64,000 bases of DNA from Cupriavidus basilensis (lineage in GTDB: Bacteria > Pseudomonadota > Gammaproteobacteria > Burkholderiales > Burkholderiaceae). Positions 9,992 to 18,831 of this stretch are shown here, one piece after another (position 1 is the first letter of the stretch; each line of letters opens with the position of its first letter). Under the pieces are notes generated by a model. The model ran no database searches. It had not been told where the DNA came from and saw nothing but the letters and a program-made list of their open reading frames with translations. The position numbers and the translations under genes were made by a program. The stretch covers positions 3,968,001-4,032,000 of the forward strand of contig NZ_CP010536.1 in assembly GCF_000832305.1 (NCBI RefSeq), given 5' to 3'.

Positions 9992-10080
9992 GGGGTCTCC
10001 TTCGGGTTCTTGATTTTCAACCAATGGCGACCGGTCGGCTCCGGCACGGCGGCGCCGGGAAAGCCGCCGGCGCAACGTGC

Positions 10081-10830
10081 TTACTTCTTGAGGCTGGCGA
10101 GCTTGCGCTCGAGCGTGGCGGCGTCGGCTGCGCCGGGAATGCGGGTGCCGTCCATGAAGAATACGGCCGGGGTGCCGGTGATGTTCAGGCTCTGGCCGAG
10201 CGCCAGGTTGTCATCGACCGGCGTCTTGCAGTTGCCGTTGCCGGCCAGCGCCACGTGGCTCAGCATCCAGTCGCGCCAGGCCTTGGTGCGGTCAGCCGAG
10301 CACCAGACCTGCTTGGCTTTTACCGACGAATCCGGCGACAGCACCGGGTACAGGAAGGTGTAGACAGTGATGTTGTCCATCTGCTGGAACGTCTGCTCGA
10401 TGCGCTTGCAGTAACCGCAGTTGGGGTCGGAGAACACCGCCACCTGGCGGCTGCCATCGCCCTTGCTCCACTTGATCGCGCGCGCCAGCGGCAGGTCCGA
10501 CCACTTGATGCGGTTGATATCGGCCAGCCGTTCCTCGGTCAGGTTGGTGCCGGTCTTGGAGTCCACCATCTCGCCGTTGATGATGTAGCGGCCGGTGGCA
10601 TCGGTGTAGACCACCTGGCCACCGATGTTGACCTCGAACAAGCCGGGCACGGGCGTCTTGGCCACGCTCTTCACTTCAGCGCGCCCGCCCAGCATCTTTT
10701 GCACCGATTCCTTGATGCGGTCGGTGCCGGGCTCGCCCGCCGCCATGGCGTGCAGCGCGAAGCCGGCAGCCGCGATGCCGCCAACGATGGTGGCGCACAG
10801 GGCGGGACGGCGGCGCAGGAAATGCAACAT
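10081..10830 (-). CDS. dsbC: Thiol:disulfide interchange protein DsbC
   Basis: Periplasmic disulfide isomerase of 249 residues. A signal peptide covers residues 1-31 (basic start, hydrophobic core, AMAAG cleavage region). An N-terminal dimerisation domain follows, then a thioredoxin fold with the active-site CGYC at residues 138-141. A second cysteine pair typical of DsbC is also present (VWCSAD and NGNCKTP). The cis-proline loop is read in TGTPAVFF. It lies between the UbiH-type gene and the AcuI-like gene, all on the minus strand. It would be kept reduced by DsbD, which is not in this window. Confidence 0.95.
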   Translation of the reverse strand: MLHFLRRRPALCATIVGGIAAAGFALHAMAAGEPGTDRIKESVQKMLGGRAEVKSVAKTPVPGLFEVNIGGQVVYTDATGRYIINGEMVDSKTGTNLTEERLADINRIKWSDLPLARAIKWSKGDGSRQVAVFSDPNCGYCKRIEQTFQQMDNITVYTFLYPVLSPDSSVKAKQVWCSADRTKAWRDWMLSHVALAGNGNCKTPVDDNLALGQSLNITGTPAVFFMDGTRIPGAADAATLERKLASLKK

Positions 10831-10901
10831 GATGACTCCAGTAATTCGATGATTCGGTTCGCGCGAGCGAGCTCAGGATTCAGGTTTCAAGGGGCGGGCG
10901 C

Positions 10902-12173
10902 TCAGCCCAGCGCGCGGCCGATAAGAAAACGCTTGAGCAGCGACTGGCTACCCACGACCCGCATGCCGGCATTGCGCACCGTGCGCGCCACGCCGCCAGG
11001 CAGGGAAAACAGCCGATGCAGGCCATCGGTAGCCGCCGTCAGCGACAACAAATCGGTGGCGCGCGCGCGCTCGTAGCGGCGCAGCAAGCGCAAGTCGCCT
11101 TCTGCGCGGAAAGACTCTTTGGCGGCCATCACGCGGCCAAGTTCCGCCACATCACGCAAACCCAGGTTCATGCCCTGCCCCGCCAACGGGTGCACCACGT
11201 GGGCGGCGTCGCCCACCAGTGCCACGTGCGGCTGCACAAACTGATCGGCGCGCTGCAGCACCAGGGGGAAGCCCTGCGCCGGCGTCACGCAGCGCAGCGC
11301 GCCAAACTGGCGTCCCACTGCGCCGCTGGCGGCCTGCATCACGGTATCGGCCAGCGCCTCGGGCGACAGCGCCAGCAACTCGCTCGCATGGGCATCGTCG
11401 GCCGACCACACCATCGACACGCGCTGTCCCGGCAACGGCAGCAACGCCAGGATCTCGCCGTTGGCCGGCTCCTCGTCCGCCATCAGCTTGGGCGGCGTGC
11501 CCAGGAACCACTGCCAGGCCGTGTCCTGGTGCGGCAGCTCACATTCGAAATTCGCCACGACGCCAAGCTGGCGATAGTGGCGCTTGGTGACCGGAATGTG
11601 GCATTGCTCGCGCACCCACGAGCGCGCGCCATCGGCGCCCACCACGCAAGCCGCGCGCACCTTGCCGCCGCCGGCCAGGGTCAGCGTCACGCCATCATGG
11701 TCGCGCGCGAACGCCGCAGCCGTATCGTCATGCCAGTGCACCTGGTGCTGGAAGCGCAGCGCGGTATCGAGCACGCGCTCCACATGGCCGGATTCGATGA
11801 TCCACGCCAGTTGCGCAACGGTGGCCGCGTAGGCCGAGAAATGGAGATCACCGGCAGCCGAGGCATTCGCCTGCGCCGCGCTCGCATCGCCGAACACGCG
11901 CATGTCGCACACCGGCTGCATCCGCGCCGGGTCCAGCGCCTCCCACACGCGCAACTGCTCCAGCAGGGCTTGCGAGCTCGCCGAGAAGGCGTAGATGCGG
12001 CTGTCCCACTGGCCAGGATCCGCTGTAGCGGCGGAAGCTGCGGAAGCGGGAGAGCGCGGCGCAACCAGCGCCACCTGCATGCCCTGCTGGGCCAGCAGCA
12101 ACGCACAAGCCTTGCCGACGATGCCGCCGCCAACCACGGCAACCTGGAAACGGGAGGGAGATGGACGAGTCAT
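10902..12173 (-). CDS. UbiH/UbiF/VisC-type FAD-dependent monooxygenase
   Basis: Flavoprotein hydroxylase of about 423 residues, of the family that hydroxylates the aromatic ring during ubiquinone synthesis. The FAD-binding motif VAVVGGGIVGKACALLLAQ is at the N-terminus, and the second FAD motif GDAAHVVHPLAGQGMNLGL is near residue 300. I chose the ATG at 12173 (MTRPSPS); the in-frame extension to 12263 lacks family character. Which ring position it hydroxylates (UbiH, UbiF or UbiI role) cannot be decided from sequence reading alone, so I give no symbol. Confidence 0.88.
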   Translation of the reverse strand: MTRPSPSRFQVAVVGGGIVGKACALLLAQQGMQVALVAPRSPASAASAATADPGQWDSRIYAFSASSQALLEQLRVWEALDPARMQPVCDMRVFGDASAAQANASAAGDLHFSAYAATVAQLAWIIESGHVERVLDTALRFQHQVHWHDDTAAAFARDHDGVTLTLAGGGKVRAACVVGADGARSWVREQCHIPVTKRHYRQLGVVANFECELPHQDTAWQWFLGTPPKLMADEEPANGEILALLPLPGQRVSMVWSADDAHASELLALSPEALADTVMQAASGAVGRQFGALRCVTPAQGFPLVLQRADQFVQPHVALVGDAAHVVHPLAGQGMNLGLRDVAELGRVMAAKESFRAEGDLRLLRRYERARATDLLSLTAATDGLHRLFSLPGGVARTVRNAGMRVVGSQSLLKRFLIGRALG

Positions 12174-12310
12174 GCATGGATTATAGCCACCCCGGCACGA
12201 CGGCTTTGGTGCGCCCTCGCGCGCATGAAGCGCCGCCCAGGCGCCTGCGGCAAAGGGGCGCACGCCCGCGAGGCGCGCAAATTCAGCAGGCAGCAGGCGT
12301 GGCCAGCCGG

Positions 12311-12339
12311 TTCAGCGCAACGTCCGGCGAGGTTACAAT
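12311..12339 (+). promoter_or_regulatory. Candidate sigma70 promoter of ychF
   Basis: TTCAGC at 12311-12316 and TACAAT at 12334-12339 are separated by 17 bases. They lie in the 333-base gap between the divergent UbiH-type gene and ychF. The -35 match is weak, so this is a suggestion. The rest of the gap (12174-12506) shows nothing else I can name. Confidence 0.35.
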
Positions 12340-12506
12340 AGCCATCTTTCTGATGGCACCCCAGCACAAAACCGGTGAGCAACGCCCCGCTTTGGCTGTG
12401 TTGTCTCGTGCTGAACCCTCCCCTCTGCGTCCCCATCGCTGCGCCATTCCAGTGCGCCGGACGCACCCAGGGTGAACCGCAACCCATTGATTTTTAAAGG
12501 TTTACC

Positions 12507-13598
12507 ATGAGCCTCAAATGCGGCATCGTCGGCCTGCCCAACGTCGGCAAGTCCACGCTGTTCAACGCCCTGACCAAGGCCGGCATCGCCGCCGAGAACT
12601 ATCCGTTCTGCACCATCGAGCCCAATGTGGGCGTGGTGGAAGTGCCGGATACGAGGCTCGCCAAGCTGGCCGAGATCGTCAAGCCCGAGCGCATCCTGCC
12701 GGCCGTGGTCGAATTCGTCGACATTGCCGGCCTGGTGGCCGGCGCGTCCAAGGGTGAAGGCCTGGGCAACCAGTTCCTGGCCAACATCCGCGAAACCGAC
12801 GCCATCACCCACGTGGTGCGCTGCTTCGAAGACGACAACGTGATCCACGTGGCCGGCCGGGTCGATCCGCTGTCCGACATCGAAGTGATCAACACCGAAC
12901 TGGCGCTGGCCGACCTCTCCACCGTCGAAAAAGCCCACGCACGCTACATCAAGCCCGCGCGCGCCGGCGACAAGGAAGCGCTGCGCCTGGTGGCCGTGCT
13001 GGAAAAAGCCCAGGCCGTGCTCAACGAGGCCAAGGCCGTGCGCACGCTCGACCTGTCCGATGAAGAATGGGCCGCCATCAAGCCGCTGTGCCTGATCACC
13101 GCCAAGCCCACCATGTACGTGGCCAACGTGCGTGAAGACGGCTTCGAGAACAACCCGCACCTGGACGCCGTGCGCGCCCACGCCGCCAAGACCAAGTCGC
13201 CGGTGGTAGCCGTGTGCGCCGCCATCGAAGCCGAGATCGCCGACCTCGACGATGCGGACAAGGCCGAGTTCCTGGCCGACCTCGGCATGGAAGAACCCGG
13301 CCTGGATCGCGTGATCCGCGCCGGCTTCACCCTGCTCGGCCTGCAGACCTACTTCACCGCCGGCGTGAAGGAAGTGCGCGCGTGGACGATCCATGTGGGC
13401 GACACTGCTCCACAGGCGGCCGGCGTGATCCACACCGACTTCGAACGCGGCTTCATCCGCGCCCAGACCATCGCCTATGAGGACTTCATTACCTACAAGG
13501 GTGAGCAAGGCGCGAAGGAAGCCGGCAAGATGCGCGCGGAGGGCAAGGAATATGTGGTGAAGGATGGCGACGTGATGAACTTCTTGTTCAACGTCTAA
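12507..13598 (+). CDS. ychF: Redox-regulated ATPase YchF (Obg-like)
   Basis: Ribosome-associated P-loop ATPase of the Obg/HflX superfamily, 363 residues, full family length. The P-loop is GLPNVGKST at residues 8-16, switch and G3 regions follow ([20 protein letters not shown]), and the TGS-like domain closes the protein (ending NFLFNV). It has a clear AAAGG-type ribosome site. The stop codon lies inside the 15-bp sequence repeated at the far end of the island, so the island appears to have inserted at the last codons of this gene while keeping the reading frame intact. Identity is firm. Confidence 0.97.
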   Translation: MSLKCGIVGLPNVGKSTLFNALTKAGIAAENYPFCTIEPNVGVVEVPDTRLAKLAEIVKPERILPAVVEFVDIAGLVAGASKGEGLGNQFLANIRETDAITHVVRCFEDDNVIHVAGRVDPLSDIEVINTELALADLSTVEKAHARYIKPARAGDKEALRLVAVLEKAQAVLNEAKAVRTLDLSDEEWAAIKPLCLITAKPTMYVANVREDGFENNPHLDAVRAHAAKTKSPVVAVCAAIEAEIADLDDADKAEFLADLGMEEPGLDRVIRAGFTLLGLQTYFTAGVKEVRAWTIHVGDTAPQAAGVIHTDFERGFIRAQTIAYEDFITYKGEQGAKEAGKMRAEGKEYVVKDGDVMNFLFNV

Positions 13599-13601
13599 GC
13601 C
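13587..13601 (+). other. Candidate attL core of the ychF island
   Basis: GTTCAACGTCTAAGC covers the last codons and stop of ychF. A copy with one mismatch (GTTTAACGTCTAAGC) is at 23522-23536. An integrase gene points away from this site. This is the pattern of site-specific insertion into the 3' end of a conserved gene. Only 11 bases are perfectly shared without interruption, so the exact crossover is not resolved. Confidence 0.6.
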
Positions 13602-13635
13602 GGACGGTTCATTTCAGACCATCCCACGGTATCCC

Positions 13636-13674
13636 AAAAAGCCCCGTAAAGCCTTGTGCCTACGGGGTTTTTTG
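13636..13674 (+). terminator. Rho-independent terminator after ychF
   Basis: CCCCGTA at 13642-13648 pairs with TACGGGG at 13661-13667, followed by a run of Ts. It is 37 bases after the ychF stop. A similar hairpin lies after attR at 23584. Confidence 0.8.
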
Positions 13675-13715
13675 TTTCCTGTCATATCACATCACTTCTT
13701 GTCATCCCGAAGAAA

Positions 13716-13779
13716 ACCGGGTACAAGACCGGGTACAACACCACGAGACAGCTCCGAATCCCGGATTTTCATACCCGGT
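13716..13779. repeat. Arm-type repeat cluster ACCGGGTAC, left end of island
   Basis: ACCGGGTAC occurs at 13716-13724 and again at 13728-13736, exactly 12 bases apart, and an inverted copy ATACCCGGT is at 13771-13779. The right end has the same pair with the same 12-base step at 23442 and 23454. Their position between the core site and the integrase gene suits integrase or excisionase arm-site binding; that role is inferred. Confidence 0.55.
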
Positions 13780-13820
13780 TTTCGCCGGAGACTTGCCACA
13801 AACCCGCACCGGGACTGGAA

Positions 13821-15089
13821 ATGCTGACCGATACCCAATGCCGCAACGCCAAGCCCAAGGATAAGCCGTACAAGCTGACCGATGGCAAGGGCCTGTATCT
13901 GGAGGTGAAACCGAACGGCGCGAAGGCCTGGCGCTATCGCTTCGAGCTGGCAGTGGATGGTAAGCACAAGGAAAGCCTATTTGCACTCGGCGACTACGCC
14001 ACCGCACCGGCCGCGGAAACCCCGGCGCAGACGAAGGCAAGGCAAGCGGGAGGACGCTTTACCCTGGCCGAAGCGCGTGAGGCGCGCACCAAGGCGCGGT
14101 CACTGGTCAAACAGGGCGTGAACCCAGCACACCACCGGCAGCTCGAACGCATCCAGCGCAGCCAGCAGAATGCCGCCACCTTCGAGGCAGTGGCAAAGGA
14201 GTGGCTGGGCCTAAAGGACTGGACCGAAACTACCAGGGCCAGGCGCCTGGACATGCTAGCGCGCGTCGTTTTCCCCAAGGTCGGAAAGTTGCCAGTGGAC
14301 ACGATCAAGCCGGCCCATGTGCTGGACGTACTGCAGGCCGCCGCCCAGAAGAACGGGCCGACCGTGGCCGCCGAGGCCAAGCGCACCATGTCCGCGGTAT
14401 TCGAACTGGCGATATCGACCTTGCGCGCCGAGGTCGATCCGGTCTATCCGGTGCGAAAGGCTCTGCCGGCAAACAAGACCCAGCACAAACGCCCGCTCTC
14501 GTCAGACGAAATCGGACGGCTGCTGCGCGACTTGGGCGGCTACGAGCGCAACTTCCAGACAGTGGCCGTGTTCCGCCTCATGTGGATGACCTTGTGCCGG
14601 CCCAGCGAGGCCGCGGGCGCGCGCTGGGAAGAATTCGATCTGGACGCGGGGCTCTGGCGCATCCCTGCTGAACGCATGAAGAAGCGGAAGGAGCACACTG
14701 CCCCCTTGCCGCGGCAGGCGACCGAGTTGCTGCGCGCGCAATACTCCCTGACCGGCCGGCACGCGCACGTCTTCCCCAACCGAGACGACCGCACCAAGCC
14801 CATGACGGATGCCACGCTGCGCCAGGCTCTCAAGTACCTAGGCTGGTCGGGCACCTACAGCCCGCACGCAACGCGCACCACCGGCAGCACGCGCCTCAAC
14901 GAACTGGGCTACCCGACTGACTGGATCGAACGGCAGTTGGCGCACGCCGAGCCCAACGCGGTGCGGCGCACCTACAACCACGCGGACCACTTAGCGGACA
15001 GGGCAAAGATGATGCAGCAGTGGGCGGACATGCTGGACACATGGAAGGCAGGCGCAACGGTGCTGCCGATCAACGGCAAGGTTGCCTGA
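13821..15089 (+). CDS. int: P4-type tyrosine integrase (DUF4102 N-terminal domain)
   Basis: Site-specific recombinase of 422 residues that would insert and excise the island. The N-terminal DUF4102-like arm domain begins MLTDTQCRNAKPKDKPYKL and includes DGKGLYLEVKPNGAKAWRYR. The catalytic residues are readable: arginine in LCRPSEAAGARW, HATR, the second histidine in LAHAEPNAVRRTYNH, and the nucleophilic tyrosine in that last motif. I took the ATG at 13821 because the frame upstream to 13656 runs through the repeat cluster. It appears intact. P4-type integrases usually target tRNA genes; here the repeat evidence points to ychF. Confidence 0.93.
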   Translation: MLTDTQCRNAKPKDKPYKLTDGKGLYLEVKPNGAKAWRYRFELAVDGKHKESLFALGDYATAPAAETPAQTKARQAGGRFTLAEAREARTKARSLVKQGVNPAHHRQLERIQRSQQNAATFEAVAKEWLGLKDWTETTRARRLDMLARVVFPKVGKLPVDTIKPAHVLDVLQAAAQKNGPTVAAEAKRTMSAVFELAISTLRAEVDPVYPVRKALPANKTQHKRPLSSDEIGRLLRDLGGYERNFQTVAVFRLMWMTLCRPSEAAGARWEEFDLDAGLWRIPAERMKKRKEHTAPLPRQATELLRAQYSLTGRHAHVFPNRDDRTKPMTDATLRQALKYLGWSGTYSPHATRTTGSTRLNELGYPTDWIERQLAHAEPNAVRRTYNHADHLADRAKMMQQWADMLDTWKAGATVLPINGKVA

Positions 15090-15181
15090 CATTTGCGAGC
15101 CGCGCCTAGATCGACGGATCGAAAGCCGGGTCCCCTACTCGGCCGGCGCAGCTCTCCAAGATAGATGCAAAAAAGGAGCGT

Positions 15182-15895
15182 ATGGACGAGCTTGATCTGT
15201 GCAGGATTGCGGACACCCTTCCGCTGACGGCAGTTGCCGCGCTTCTCGCCGGCTCAAGGCCCAGCCGAGTGCAGGCGCCAGACAAATCCGGGGTGAACCG
15301 ATACCACCTCCTACGACTGGACAGACCGGGCGGCGACGAGATTGGAGAAACGCCCGAAGTCTTCGACACCGCGCTGCAGATGCTGATGCATGCAGCGGGG
15401 CGGGGCACGCTCAAAGCGGACAAGGTCTACACCGGTGTATGGACCCTCCTCCGCTCCCGCGACGGATCCATACCAAGACCTCACCACTGCGAAGCGGTGG
15501 GGGCACTCGACCCGCACGCGACCACCGTTGCCGTAGACGACCTGACGCAATGGCTCGCCCGCCGCGGCGTGCGGTCGTGCTTCTTCTTTCCTGAGGACGC
15601 ACGCACACTGGACTACCTAGAGCCTACCCACGAACGCCATTCGCCGAGACTCGCCGCTGCGGTGAAGGCTTGGCAGGCTATGGAGGACGAGAACCTGAGG
15701 CGGAGGAAGTCACCAAAGGTCGCGATGGAGCAATGGCTTGAGTCCAACTACAAGGTGCTTGGACTGGTTCACAAGCGAGACAGCCGCAAGCACGGCTACA
15801 AAGAGGGCGACATGAACAAATCGGCAGTTGCAGAAGCAGCGAAGGTCGCGAACTGGGTAGATGGTGGCGGAGCACCTCGGACACCTGTCGAATAA
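15182..15895 (+). CDS. Hypothetical protein next to integrase
   Basis: 237-residue soluble protein that I do not recognise. It has a good ribosome site (AAAAAAGGAGCG before ATG), no signal peptide and no membrane segment. The N-terminal part (LCRIADTLPLTAVAALLAG) could form a helix-turn-helix-like start, and the C-terminal part is rich in Lys and Arg. The middle contains FFFPEDARTLDYL. Its place right after the integrase, same strand, 92 bases downstream, suggests a mobile-element housekeeping role. Function is not predicted. Confidence 0.7.
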   Translation: MDELDLCRIADTLPLTAVAALLAGSRPSRVQAPDKSGVNRYHLLRLDRPGGDEIGETPEVFDTALQMLMHAAGRGTLKADKVYTGVWTLLRSRDGSIPRPHHCEAVGALDPHATTVAVDDLTQWLARRGVRSCFFFPEDARTLDYLEPTHERHSPRLAAAVKAWQAMEDENLRRRKSPKVAMEQWLESNYKVLGLVHKRDSRKHGYKEGDMNKSAVAEAAKVANWVDGGGAPRTPVE

Positions 15896-16081
15896 CCCAC
15901 CCCACCCCTAGAGCCGCGCCAGCGCTAGGTTTGAAGGCTGCCCCGCCTCTTAGTCAGCCAGCAACCCACCCACCCCATGTTGCTCTCGACGGGTGGGTTT
16001 TCCGAACCCACCCGGCTATTCGAGGTATCGCCTGGTCTATTTAATTCGTGTCGCACCACTTCTTTTCACGAGGTCCGCGAC

Positions 16082-16369
16082 ATGGAAGAATCCACCTATT
16101 TTCCGACCGGCCCGAAGCCGGCCCCCATCAAACCCCGCAGCAATCCCGCGGGCACCCTGCCCGAGACGGGCTACGTCCGCCAGTCCCATCTGATCCCAGC
16201 CATCCTGCCGTTCTCGGGCACCACCCTCTGGCGCAAGGTCAAGGACGGCACCTTCCCCGCCCCCGTCAAGCTCTCCCCGCGCGTCACTGCTTGGCCGGTT
16301 GACGCCATCCGCGAATACCTGGCCGACCCCGAAAGCTACGGCACCACGCGCGCTGGCACGGAGGACTGA
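16082..16369 (+). CDS. alpA: AlpA-family excisionase/regulator
   Basis: 95-residue MerR-like winged-helix protein of the AlpA family. The core reads ETGYVRQSHLIPAILPFSG, then TLWRKVKDGTFPAPVKLSPR, and ends AWPVDAIREYLADP, which is the usual order. AlpA proteins regulate integrase expression or act as excisionases in P4-like elements. The start at 16082 gives MEESTYFP and follows CACGAGGT; an in-frame start at 15977 would add 35 unrelated residues. The Rha-family gene begins three bases after its stop, so the two are probably co-transcribed. Confidence 0.85.
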   Translation: MEESTYFPTGPKPAPIKPRSNPAGTLPETGYVRQSHLIPAILPFSGTTLWRKVKDGTFPAPVKLSPRVTAWPVDAIREYLADPESYGTTRAGTED

Positions 16370-16372
16370 CTA

Positions 16373-17194
16373 ATGCCGGCCACCCTGCAAAAGCAAAATC
16401 GCCGCGCCCCCGTCAATCCGATGCCCGCCAGCCCCCCCAATGGCAGAGTACTGCCGGCGCTGGTGCACCTGCACCGCGGTGTGCCTGTCACCGATTCCCA
16501 GTCGATCGCGCGTGAGTTCGGGCGCCGGCATGACAACGTGATGCAGTCGATCGGTAGCCTTATCGCAGACGACACGATCAACCGCCTTGATTTCAAGGAG
16601 GTTGAGTACACCGATGCCAAGGGCGAGCGGCGCCGCGCCATCGAATTGACCGAGCGGGGCGCCCTGATCGCCATGCCCTTCATTGGTGGCCGCAACTCTC
16701 GCGCAGGCCAGGCCCGCTTGGTGGATGCGTTCATGAGCATGCGCGTGCAGTTGGCGGAACGCATTACCACCGGCTGGGCCGAGGCCCGCCGCGAAGTTGC
16801 AGCAAACTATGCCGTAGTAGCAGAGATGCTGGCCATGCGCCGCGAAGCCGAGGGCAAGGAGACGAAGGCCCACCACTACACAAACGAGGTGCGCTTGATT
16901 AATTTTGCCTTCGCCGGCAAGTTCGGTCCGCTCGACCGCGGCAGCCTGAGCCACTCCGAATTGCACATTTTGAACCGCTTGCAAATCCGCGATTCCGCCT
17001 TGATCGGCGTGGGCAAGCCCTACGACGAGCGTAAGGTCGCCTTGGTGACCTATGCGGCCGAGCTACGAGCCGCGCAGCCCCGCCGCCTGTCGCGGGGAGG
17101 TTCCCAATTGAAAGCCCGCAACTCTGTCGGAGCCCAGCGCGCCCGCCTGCCGAACGACGAATCGCAAGCCCCAACAAGCGCGGGTGAGGCATGA
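16373..17194 (+). CDS. Rha-family phage regulatory protein
   Basis: 273-residue protein whose first 130 residues match the Rha domain: VTDSQSIAREFGRRHDNVM, then FKEVEYTDAKGERRRAIELT, then TERGALIAMPFIGG. Rha was first described as a lambdoid phage regulator and is common on prophages and satellite islands. The C-terminal third is basic and less conserved. It overlaps the next gene by four bases (ATGA), which implies coupled translation. In this island it is likely part of the regulatory and replication module alpA-rha-rep-like. Confidence 0.85.
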   Translation: MPATLQKQNRRAPVNPMPASPPNGRVLPALVHLHRGVPVTDSQSIAREFGRRHDNVMQSIGSLIADDTINRLDFKEVEYTDAKGERRRAIELTERGALIAMPFIGGRNSRAGQARLVDAFMSMRVQLAERITTGWAEARREVAANYAVVAEMLAMRREAEGKETKAHHYTNEVRLINFAFAGKFGPLDRGSLSHSELHILNRLQIRDSALIGVGKPYDERKVALVTYAAELRAAQPRRLSRGGSQLKARNSVGAQRARLPNDESQAPTSAGEA

Positions 17195-17640
17195 GCGCAA
17201 AGAAACGGCCGCAGGAGGCCGTCTCTGGCTCATACACACCGATCCCGCACGCAGTGCTGGACAGCGTGGCATTCGTTGGTGCGTCCATTCGGGCGAAAGC
17301 CATGCTCTTCGAACTCCTGCGACAGCATAGCGGGCGCAATAACGGCCGCCTGCAGCTTTCGGAACGGTGGCTGAAGGCGCGTGGCTGGAATTCATCCGAC
17401 CAAGTGCAGAAGGCAAAGGCTGAGCTGACGGAGCGCGGTCTCGCCCTGAAAACCCGGCAGGGCGGCAGGTCCATCGGGCCCGACTGGTTCGCCCTCACCT
17501 GGGTCCCGATTTCCAACTATGCCGACCTGGACATCAAGCCAGGAAGTTTCTACCCAGGACACTGGCGGATGATGGATACCGCCCCGATTGTGAAAGATGC
17601 CCGTTTCGGTGTAGCTCAGCAGAGCGGGGGGGAAACGTGA
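17191..17640 (+). CDS. Winged-helix, replication-initiator-like island protein
   Basis: 149-residue protein beginning SGSYTPIPHAVLDSVAF and continuing through RAKAMLFELLRQHSGRNNGR and LQLSERWLKARGW. This reads as a winged-helix DNA-binding domain of the kind found in small replication initiators and in phage island proteins. Four iteron-like repeats begin five bases after its stop, which supports a role in binding DNA there, either as initiator or autorepressor. The functional name is inferred from domain feel and context, not from a firm family match. Confidence 0.6.
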   Translation: MSAKKRPQEAVSGSYTPIPHAVLDSVAFVGASIRAKAMLFELLRQHSGRNNGRLQLSERWLKARGWNSSDQVQKAKAELTERGLALKTRQGGRSIGPDWFALTWVPISNYADLDIKPGSFYPGHWRMMDTAPIVKDARFGVAQQSGGET

Positions 17641-18298
17641 GACCTACACCACCTTACGGTGTAGATCCACACCGCCCCACGGTGCAGAGGGATCGTCTGC
17701 TACACCGCCCCACGGTGTAGCAAAAGGGGTTTGCGGTGATTTCAGTACACCGCCACACGGTGCGAATGAATGTTGCCAGTTGCCACCCACTGAAGACCAT
17801 TCCCGAGTTGAGGAAAAAAAGGGCGTGGCGAGGTGGACGGCCTATTGAGGTCGGTCACCAAAGATGGAGATGGAGAGCAAGCCATGGGAGGCGTCAGACG
17901 CGAATAGGCAAATCGGTGCGCAGCTGAGTGAAAGAGGGCAAGCTGCCCATTATCCAACCATAGGACTGGTAGGCTTAGAGCCAGCCCCGCGAGAGTGCCA
18001 ATGCCGCGCATCAGACGGCCAGCTTTGGCCCCAGCGGCCAGTTGTCAGCGGTTAATTGGCGCGGCTAGCAGCTAATCCGACCGGCAACGATACGGTCCAC
18101 CCTTCGCGGTACGCGGCCAATATGCCCTTCATAAAAGTTATCTTTCTGCTTGAACGTGGCAACCAAAGAGTGTTGCGGTTGCCGGCCCGCGCGGCTGGCT
18201 TTGACCGCGTGAGAAGTGCCGCCGAGGTGGAGACGACTGGCCTTGGAGAGATTACAAAGCCGTCGCCGTCCACTACACTCGAATCCGAGGAATCTCTA
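17641..18298. other. Non-coding stretch with iteron array, possible control region
   Basis: 658 bases between the winged-helix gene and the next small gene. The first 125 bases hold the four-copy repeat listed separately. The remainder (17770-18298) contains purine-rich runs (AAAAAAAGGG near 17814) and no frame with recognisable protein character. It could be an origin or a long regulatory leader. Confidence 0.4.
17645..17765. repeat. Four-copy iteron-like repeat, consensus TACACCGCCCCACGGTGTAG
   Basis: Copies lie at 17645-17664, 17668-17687, 17701-17720 and 17746-17765. Each is an imperfect palindrome, CACC...GGTG; the third copy is the most symmetrical. Start-to-start steps are 23, 33 and 45 bases, roughly two, three and four helix turns. 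A half site (CGGTGTAG) is also seen at about 17607. The array directly follows the winged-helix gene. Confidence 0.75.
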
Positions 18299-18535
18299 AT
18301 GGAGAGGACGATGCTAGGGCTACAGTACGTTGGGCTGGCGCTGAATCACTGGAAGAAGTGGCGCCCGAAGGAATACAAGGAAATGCAGAAGGACGGAACG
18401 CTCAACGAGAGGGCGCAGACGGCCAGCAAGGAGGCGGCGAAGCAGGTGGCGAGCCTGATGGCCGGGGGGTATCAGAAGCACGAGGCAGAGGAGGCAGTAC
18501 TCCCCGAACTGATTCTGCTGCGGCCAGAAAGGTAA
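18299..18535 (+). CDS. Small hypothetical protein
   Basis: 78 residues starting MERTMLGLQYVGLALNHW, then a charged helical region (KEYKEMQKDGTLNERAQ) and a short acidic end. I do not recognise it. GAGG about nine bases upstream of the ATG at 18299 serves as a ribosome site; the same frame is open from 18056 but that part shows no protein-like composition. A separate frame of broken HsdM sequence follows immediately, so this gene may itself be next to or part of a decayed segment. Confidence 0.45.
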   Translation: MERTMLGLQYVGLALNHWKKWRPKEYKEMQKDGTLNERAQTASKEAAKQVASLMAGGYQKHEAEEAVLPELILLRPER

Positions 18536-18584
18536 AGGGGCCGCGCAAGCCGCGCCCCAAGAAGCCCACGGGCGAGGCCTTCAC

Positions 18585-18768
18585 AGTGAAACCAACCTGC
18601 GCGACATCCTCGACAAGGTGCACGAGACCAAGCGCAAGCTGGCGGACGAATGCGACCTGTGGGCCATCGTCAGCCTGCCGGGTGGCAGTGTTCTCCACCG
18701 CTGGGGCCGGTGTGAAGACCAACTTGCTGTTTTTCACCAAGGGCAAGAAATCCGCGACGCTCTGCTAA
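18585..18768 (+). pseudogene. hsdM: Type I restriction methylase (HsdM/N-6 DNA methylase) remnant, frameshifted
   Basis: Two adjacent frames together spell part of an HsdM protein. The first (frame of 18618) reads NLRDILDKVHETKRKLADEC, then DLWAIVSLPGG. After one extra base at about 18684-18687 the other frame continues VFSTAGAGVKTNLLFFTKGK. The combined LPGG-VFSTAGAGVKTNLLFF pattern is characteristic of the region after the catalytic NPPF motif of type I methylases. The catalytic motif and the SAM site are missing, so this is a fragment truncated at both ends and frameshifted. No HsdR or HsdS sequence is seen nearby. Confidence 0.7.
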
Positions 18769-18831
18769 GACCGTCGCGCTCTTGCATGTTCGCAACACCC
18801 CTCCGCCGTGGGGCAGAGGAAGCGAGCCAAT

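Noticed and set aside
13587..13760. tRNA gene as the integration target
   Set aside because: P4-type integrases suggested looking for one, but I could not fold a cloverleaf in the sequence after ychF or near 23520.
17645..17765. CRISPR array
   Set aside because: Repeats are short palindromes, the spacers are only 3, 13 and 25 bases long and unequal, and no cas genes are nearby.
18056..18298. N-terminal extension of the 78-residue island protein
   Set aside because: Composition is not protein-like and a better start with GAGG lies at 18299.
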